Part shown: piece after piece, positions 59,405 through 64,000 of the stretch
Layout of the letters: each line of letters opens with the position of its first letter
How positions within the stretch are numbered: position 1 is the first letter of the stretch
Assembly (NCBI GenBank): GCA_946122785.1
Contig: CAMGYJ010000002.1
Location: 70,519,703 to 70,583,702 of the forward strand
Direction of reading: 5' to 3'
Source of the DNA: Linum tenue
Taxonomy: Eukaryota > Streptophyta > Magnoliopsida > Malpighiales > Linaceae
Length of the DNA: 64,000 bases
Made by a program: the position numbers and the translations under genes
Notes under the pieces: model-generated
Seen by the model: only the letters and a program-made list of their open reading frames with translations
Told to the model about the DNA's origin: nothing
Databases searched by the model: none

Positions 59405-59720
59405 CTATAGCTCTCTTCCTACAACCCCCTTCCCCACATTCCACAAGAATTTATTGCAGTCTCCTCAATTAACTTCAACACCTTCATTGGCAAAAGAACA
59501 ATTGTTATCCAATACTGAAAAGCATTCGTAGTAACAACTGAGATCAACTGCAAACGCCCCACATAAGTAAGATAACGAGATTGTCAGCTTCTAACACGAA
59601 CATTGATCATGTCCCCTAAAACCTAAGACTTTTTTAAGCTCAATTTTCCAGTAATTAAAGGAACTCCCATGTACTTTACCGGCAGAGAATCCAAAGGGAA
59701 GCCAGTTGTTCTCGAAAAGA
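59405..59720 (-). mobile_element. Scrap of LINE reverse transcriptase
   Basis: The minus-strand translation gives LPVKYMGVPLITGKL, then RYLTYVGRLQLISVV and LLPMKVLKLIEE. These are the typical plant LINE segment after the active-site box (LPxxYLGVPL, then GRLQLI, then LPKxVLxxIE). It has several in-frame stops, is only about 300 bp long, and keeps no tail or duplication. Confidence 0.75.
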
Positions 59721-60879
59721 AAACTTACTTGATAATGTTTAATCATATATTTTTTCTAAACAAACACGATATATGACACTTTCCAAACATTAGTCTATTG
59801 TTGCTACACATATATACAAAGAAAAAAAAATCGATAAAAGTAATAAATAAAATATTAAAAGAAGAGAAATAGTTACATAAATAGATTATTATCTAAACCT
59901 TTTTGTTTGAAAAAAATCCACCTTGAAAATTTGAAAATTCCCCAAGTACTTATGCGAAAACAAATTACTTTGGAAATACCATATAACAGTAAGTAAGATT
60001 GATATAGCTGAAAATAATAAATCCTTATAATTGGTGGGAAGTGGGAACCAAGGACAAGTTCATGGAGTACCTGCATTTTAAGTAGCGCAAAGTTCGTACA
60101 AATTTTGTATATTTGACTAGTATTGTTGTGCAAAGTGTAAACTCAAAGCCCATTAACTAGTGACCCAGATGTGGAGGCATCAGGCAACGCCGCGTGCCTC
60201 GATTCCCATCCTTCTCTATTATCTTTTTTCATGCTTTTTTCTTTCTTTTATTGTCTGCTGGTTTAAAAGCAACCAGGGGAAGCACTTATGGGAAATCACT
60301 TTCTGCTTCTCTCAATCCTCTTTGTTTTTCTTCTCCGTGTACTCGCTAAAGTCTATTGAATGCAGAACCAAGGAGGTCAAGAAGATGCTGCTCAACCTCC
60401 AATAATCTTTCCTTGCAGCAACCGCCCGAAAAGGTTCAACACACTCGGACATATCGTCAGCAAGGTTATCGTAATATTTGCACCACCTGCTAACATAGAT
60501 TCAAGTCCGAAAATCTCTTTGTCATTCACAAGGTGGAGTTTCAACACTAGTTTTTCAACGAGTAGTTCAAATTTCAATAGAAAAATTAAAATACAAGATG
60601 TTCAAGTGTTAAAATACGAGATGTTCTCGTCTGACGTACGCTATACGTCTATGTCCTCTTTAACACATGAACCTAATAGGTACAGGTGTGCAATGGTTTT
60701 GTACGCAGTATCAGAATAAATTGATCTTTAGATAAGATCATTGAATCAAATATAATATGTTCCTATCTTTGATTTCGTTAGTTTTTGTAAATACTAAAGA
60801 AAAATAGATCAAAATTATATTTAGAGATATTTCAGATGGATTATTCTCAAAATGAGACAATTGGATGAAGAATTTTTTT
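59721..60879. other. Intergenic, AT-rich
   Basis: No supported gene. A plus-strand frame at 60360-60719 has no conserved motif. The 3' continuation of the F-box-type relic may extend into the right part but cannot be followed. Confidence 0.45.
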
Positions 60880-61233
60880 TCAAAATGTATCGTTTGGATG
60901 GGACTGTGAGATAGGTAATGTGGGTGAGTCAAGGGACGTAAGTGGAACCGAAAAAATCATCCGGCTAAAGCTATCGCGTTTATTTCGACCGTAATAGGGC
61001 AAGTGAATGATGTCTCTCGTGGAGGGACGATAAAAGAAAATGCGGCCCACTCCGGAGAAAAGCAGCCATCCATACTGGGAGCATGAAATACATGCATTAG
61101 AAACTTCATCAGGTGCGCGCAGATAATACGTTTTGGAATATGAAGGGGAGTAGGCTCGATAGCAGTTCAAGAGAGCGGATGAATCAGTTCCAGTGGTCTT
61201 GGAATAATGCAGCAGGAAAGGATACTTGATATT
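60880..61233 (-). pseudogene. Remnant of an F-box/DUF295-type gene, interrupted by the retrotransposon
   Basis: On the minus strand, sequence next to the LTR reads IKYPFLLHYSKTTG, then YRAYSPSYSKTYYL, ISCSQYGWLLFSG, RIFFYRPSTRDIIHLP and SFSRMIFSVPLTSLDSPTLP. These correspond to the DUF295/F-box family pattern (YSPxxxKTY, then SxYGWLL, then FFxPxTRxxIxLP, then ISFSxPPTSxD). The frame stops at 60880, short of a normal C-terminus. The N-terminal part, including any F-box, should lie on the other side of the element beyond the window. The gene is broken at 61233 by the LTR element. Family assignment is by motif pattern only. Confidence 0.55.
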
Positions 61234-61479
61234 TGTTAGAAACAAAGAAGTTCCACAAGGGAATTAGGGATTGAGAAGAGAAGAAATTAGGGATTTGAGA
61301 AGAATTGGGGAAGAACAAGAGAGAGAGAGAATTGGGAATTAGGGATTTTGATTGATAATATTGATAATTGACTACCCTGCAGAATAGTGTTCTCTCCTCT
61401 TAAATACAAAAGCTGAATAATGAAAATAACGAAACTGCCACTCCCTCACCCAACCGGCCCAACCCGCCGGTTTCTAACA
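61234..61479 (-). repeat. 3' LTR of Ty3/gypsy element
   Basis: Begins TGTTAGAAACC and ends GTTTCTAACA on the minus strand. Contains TGTATTTAAGAGG (TATA-like, minus strand near 61410) and a CTCTCTCTCT tract near 61320. Length 246 bp, short for a plant gypsy element. The pol stop codon at 61446-61448 lies inside it. Confidence 0.9.
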
Positions 61480-64000
61480 TCCTCCCCCTCTTCAAGTCTG
61501 ACCTTGTCCTCAAGGTCAAAGTACGGAAACTTCTGCTGCAAGTCGCCCGACTCCTCCCAAGTCGCGTCCTCCGGCTCCAAATGCCTCCAAAGCACTAAGC
61601 TCTCCTCCACCAGTCGGCCCTTCTTCTTCACCCATCTGGTCTCGAGCACCTTCAGCGGCTCCAGCTCAAGATCACCATCTGCACTGACTGGCGGAGCTGT
61701 CGTCTCAACTCTGTCTGCTGCTCCCCTGTAACGTTTCAACAATGAAACATGGAAGGTAGGATGAATGCGAGACTCTGCCGGCAGCTGCAAACGATAGGCC
61801 ACTGGGTTAACCTTCTGCAGAATCTCGTAGGGCCCGAAATAACGAGCCGCCAGCTTCTGGTAGGCGCGCCTGAAGACCGAGGCCTGCCGATAGGGATGCA
61901 GTCTCAACAGCACCCAGTCACCCACCTCGAACTCCTCCTCCCGCCTACCCGCATCCTCTAACTGCTTCATCCTGTTGTTGGCGGCCGCCAACGTACTCCG
62001 CAGCTGCTCAAGTGCCTCATCCCTCGCCCCTAACCACCTGTCCACAGCATCCACTGAACTGTCACCCACCCTGTATCGAACCAGGGACGGCGGAGCTCGC
62101 CCGTATAGAGCCTCGAAGGGGGTCATCCGAATAGCCCTGTGATAGGTGGTGTTATACCACAACTCAGCCCATGGAAACATGGCCAACCAGCTCTTGGGTT
62201 GCTGGTGGGCAAAACACCTGAGATACTGCTCCAGATGTTTGTTCACGATCTCTGTCTGGCCATCCGTCTGCGGGTGATAGGCCGAACTCATCTTCAACGC
62301 CGTCTTGGCCATAGCAAAGACCTCCTGCCAGAAGTGACTCAAGAAGACTGAATCTCGATCACTCACAATAGATCGAGGAAACCCGTGATGCCGCACCACC
62401 CCTGATACAAACTGCTCAGCCACTGCCTTTGCCGTGTACGGGTGAGCCAAAGGCATGAAGTGAGCATACTTCGTCAGACGGTCCACCACCACGAACAACA
62501 CCGTCTTGCCACCTGAGGGGGGGAGCCCCACTATAAAATCCATGCTGACGTCTTCCCAAACCCGCTCCGGCACCGGTAGTGGCTGCAACAACCCTGCAGG
62601 TCGGAGGTGAGATAACTTCACCCTCTGACAGGTGTCACAGGATGCTACGTAGCTCTTCACGTCGTCCGCCATGCGAGGCCAGTAGAAATGGGCCCGAATC
62701 CGCCGTAGAGTCCGCTCCACGCCCGAATGACCCCCCAGCGGCGAGTCATGGAACTCCATCAGCACAGTCGTGACCAGGTTTGACCCCGGCGGAAGGACCA
62801 CCCGGCCCTTGAAAAGGACCAGCCCCTGTCTGAACTGGTAGCGACCCGGCTCGTCGCTCACAGCAATGTCCCGGCAACTCTGCAGATAGGAACTGGTCTC
62901 CAATGATGCACGAAGCTCATCCCAAAACTCCGGCACCGGCCCGGTCACCGCCGTGAGAACCTCTCCACCCGGACGCCTGGATAGGCCGTCGGCCACCACA
63001 TTGGTGGGTCCCGGTCTGTAATGAATCTCGTAGTCATACCCCAGTAGCTTCGAAATCCACTTATGCTGGTCCGGTGTCGACACCCTCTGCTCTAGGAGAT
63101 GCTTCAGACTCTGATGATCTGTATAGATGTGAAACTTCTGGCCCAGCAAATATGGTCTCCACATCTGTACTGCTGTGATGATAGCCTGCATCTCCTTCTG
63201 ATATGTCGACCAGGCCTCCTTCGAAGGAGGTAGTGTCTTGCTCATGAAAGCAATGGGATGTCGATCCTGAGACAAAACTGCCCCAATACCGCGGCCTGAC
63301 GCATCGGCCTCAATCACGAACGTCTTCGAGAAATCCGGCATGGCCAGGGTGGGGGTTGTGGTCATCGCCTGCTTCAGCTTCTGGAACGCCTCCTCCGCCT
63401 GCGGTGACCAACCGAACCCCCCTTTCTTCAGCAAGTCCGTCAGAGGTCTCGCGATCATACTGTATCCCTGCACAAACTTCCGGTAGTACCCAGTCAATCC
63501 CAGGAAGCCGCGCAACTCGGTCACATTGGTGGGCACGGGCCAGTCCACCATGGCTCGAATCTTGGCCTGGTCCACCTGTACTCCCTGAGGCGTCACCACA
63601 TGACCCAGGTAATCCACCTTCTGCACCCCAAACTCACACTTGGAGGCCTTGACATAGTACTGGTGCCTCCGAAGAATCTCAAACACCTCCTGCAAATGTC
63701 TCAAATGGTCCTCCCAAGTAGGACTATAAACCAGGATATCATCAAAAAATACCAAGACATACCGTCTCAGGAGAGGCCGAAAAATGTCGTTCATGGCAGC
63801 CTGAAACGTCGAAGGAGCATTGCACAGCCCAAATGGCATGACCAAATACTCATAGTGGCCATTATGAGTGCGGAATGCGGTTTTGGGCACATCCTCCTCC
63901 TGCATTCTGATCTGATGGTAACCGGCTCTCAAGTCGAGCTTAGTGAAATAGCTCGACCCATGCAGTTCATCTAACATGTCATCCACTGTCGGGATCGGAA
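61446..64000 (-). CDS. Ty3/gypsy pol polyprotein, C-terminal part (reverse transcriptase, RNase H, integrase, chromodomain)
   Basis: The frame is open from the right window edge to the stop in the LTR, about 850 aa visible and free of stops. Reverse transcriptase has the active-site box YVLVFFDDILVYS and PFGLCNAPSTFQ. RNase H begins FVIEADASGRGIGAVLSQD. Integrase has the zinc finger of H-x3-H and C-x2-C type (GGHSGVERTLR, CDTCQRVK) and the catalytic DDE region (VSMDFIVGLPPS, IVSDRDSVFLSHFW, AYHPQTDGQTEIVNK). The tail ends VLETRWVKKKGRLVEESLVL with ATWEES, a chromodomain-like segment that in chromoviruses directs integration to chromatin. Gag and the front of pol lie past 64000. The frame being intact suggests a recent insertion. 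Confidence 0.95.
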   Translation of the reverse strand, partial: PIPTVDDMLDELHGSSYFTKLDLRAGYHQIRMQEEDVPKTAFRTHNGHYEYLVMPFGLCNAPSTFQAAMNDIFRPLLRRYVLVFFDDILVYSPTWEDHLRHLQEVFEILRRHQYYVKASKCEFGVQKVDYLGHVVTPQGVQVDQAKIRAMVDWPVPTNVTELRGFLGLTGYYRKFVQGYSMIARPLTDLLKKGGFGWSPQAEEAFQKLKQAMTTTPTLAMPDFSKTFVIEADASGRGIGAVLSQDRHPIAFMSKTLPPSKEAWSTYQKEMQAIITAVQMWRPYLLGQKFHIYTDHQSLKHLLEQRVSTPDQHKWISKLLGYDYEIHYRPGPTNVVADGLSRRPGGEVLTAVTGPVPEFWDELRASLETSSYLQSCRDIAVSDEPGRYQFRQGLVLFKGRVVLPPGSNLVTTVLMEFHDSPLGGHSGVERTLRRIRAHFYWPRMADDVKSYVASCDTCQRVKLSHLRPAGLLQPLPVPERVWEDVSMDFIVGLPPSGGKTVLFVVVDRLTKYAHFMPLAHPYTAKAVAEQFVSGVVRHHGFPRSIVSDRDSVFLSHFWQEVFAMAKTALKMSSAYHPQTDGQTEIVNKHLEQYLRCFAHQQPKSWLAMFPWAELWYNTTYHRAIRMTPFEALYGRAPPSLVRYRVGDSSVDAVDRWLGARDEALEQLRSTLAAANNRMKQLEDAGRREEEFEVGDWVLLRLHPYRQASVFRRAYQKLAARYFGPYEILQKVNPVAYRLQLPAESRIHPTFHVSLLKRYRGAADRVETTAPPVSADGDLELEPLKVLETRWVKKKGRLVEESLVLWRHLEPEDATWEESGDLQQKFPYFDLEDKVRLEEGEDVRNRRVGPVG

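Larger units (their letters stand above)
61234..64000 (-). mobile_element. Ty3/gypsy LTR retrotransposon with chromodomain (partial)
   Basis: The element lies on the minus strand and only its 3' part is in the window: the end of pol, the polypurine tract and the 3' LTR (61234-61479). The LTR is 246 bp and bounded by the perfect inverted pair TGTTAGAAAC and GTTTCTAACA. GAAGAGGGGGAGGA directly precedes it as the polypurine tract. The base order reverse transcriptase, RNase H, integrase places it in Ty3/gypsy, and the C-terminal chromodomain-like segment in the chromovirus branch. The flank ATATT at 61229-61233 is the candidate 5-bp duplication. Confidence 0.93.

Overview
This window is nuclear DNA of a flowering plant, most likely a eudicot. 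Its genes are split by short AT-rich GT-AG introns, its proteins have clear angiosperm orthologues (chloroplast movement, auxin/root growth, plant ESCRT and gamma-tubulin factors), and the space between genes is full of plant transposons (MULEs, hAT-type elements, an L1-type LINE and a chromodomain Ty3/gypsy element). I could not assign a species.

Layout. 1-1149: right part of a Mutator-like element (MULE) cut by the window edge. 1626-5138 (-): PMI1-type NT-C2 protein. 6214-7710: complete MULE of the same family with a 10-bp target duplication, carrying captured gene fragments (a Pack-MULE). 7929-10342 (-): NPL4-like protein. 11391-11618 (-): MOZART1/GIP. 12.4-16.7 kb: repeats, a hAT-type element (14850-15559) and an LRR relic. 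16790-18415 (-): intronless chloroplast threonine synthase. 19475-21384 (-): eight-exon chloroplast GNAT acetyltransferase. 22380-25662 (-): eight-exon WAV2-type alpha/beta hydrolase. 26308-27038: hAT-type element with a perfect 8-bp duplication. 30287-34592 (+): BREVIS RADIX family gene. 35.5-38.4 kb: a small hAT-type element and two local tandem duplications. 38619-44560 (-): full-length L1-type LINE between 18-bp duplications. 46219-47502 (+): BIG GRAIN 1-like gene. About 48.2-50.2 kb (-): truncated LINE. 50.2-56.1 kb: gene-poor AT-rich DNA. 56535-58527 (+): VPS2.1 (ESCRT-III). About 59.4-59.7 kb (-): another LINE scrap. 60880-61233 (-): remnant of an F-box/DUF295 gene, interrupted by a Ty3/gypsy element that runs from 61234 past the right edge.

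The five multi-exon gene models with introns in the coding region, plus NPL4, were spliced by hand. Every junction obeys GT-AG and keeps frame, and the totals are 1133 aa (PMI1), 411 (NPL4), 285 (GNAT), 317 (WAV2), 399 (BRX) and 224 (VPS2.1). The genes are ordinary single-copy plant genes. They do not form a pathway cluster, although several act in growth and cytoskeleton or membrane organisation (GIP, WAV2, BRX, BG1, VPS2.1). Host genes from 1 to 26 kb all lie on the minus strand and those from 30 to 58 kb on the plus strand, with a transposon-rich divide between them.

I found no bacterial-type system, CRISPR array, tRNA, rRNA or recognisable miRNA precursor. The most interesting material is in the mobile DNA: a Pack-MULE that fuses a receptor-kinase fragment to the 5' end of another gene, a nearly intact LINE whose two ORFs overlap by ATGA, and a gypsy element sitting inside an F-box gene relic.
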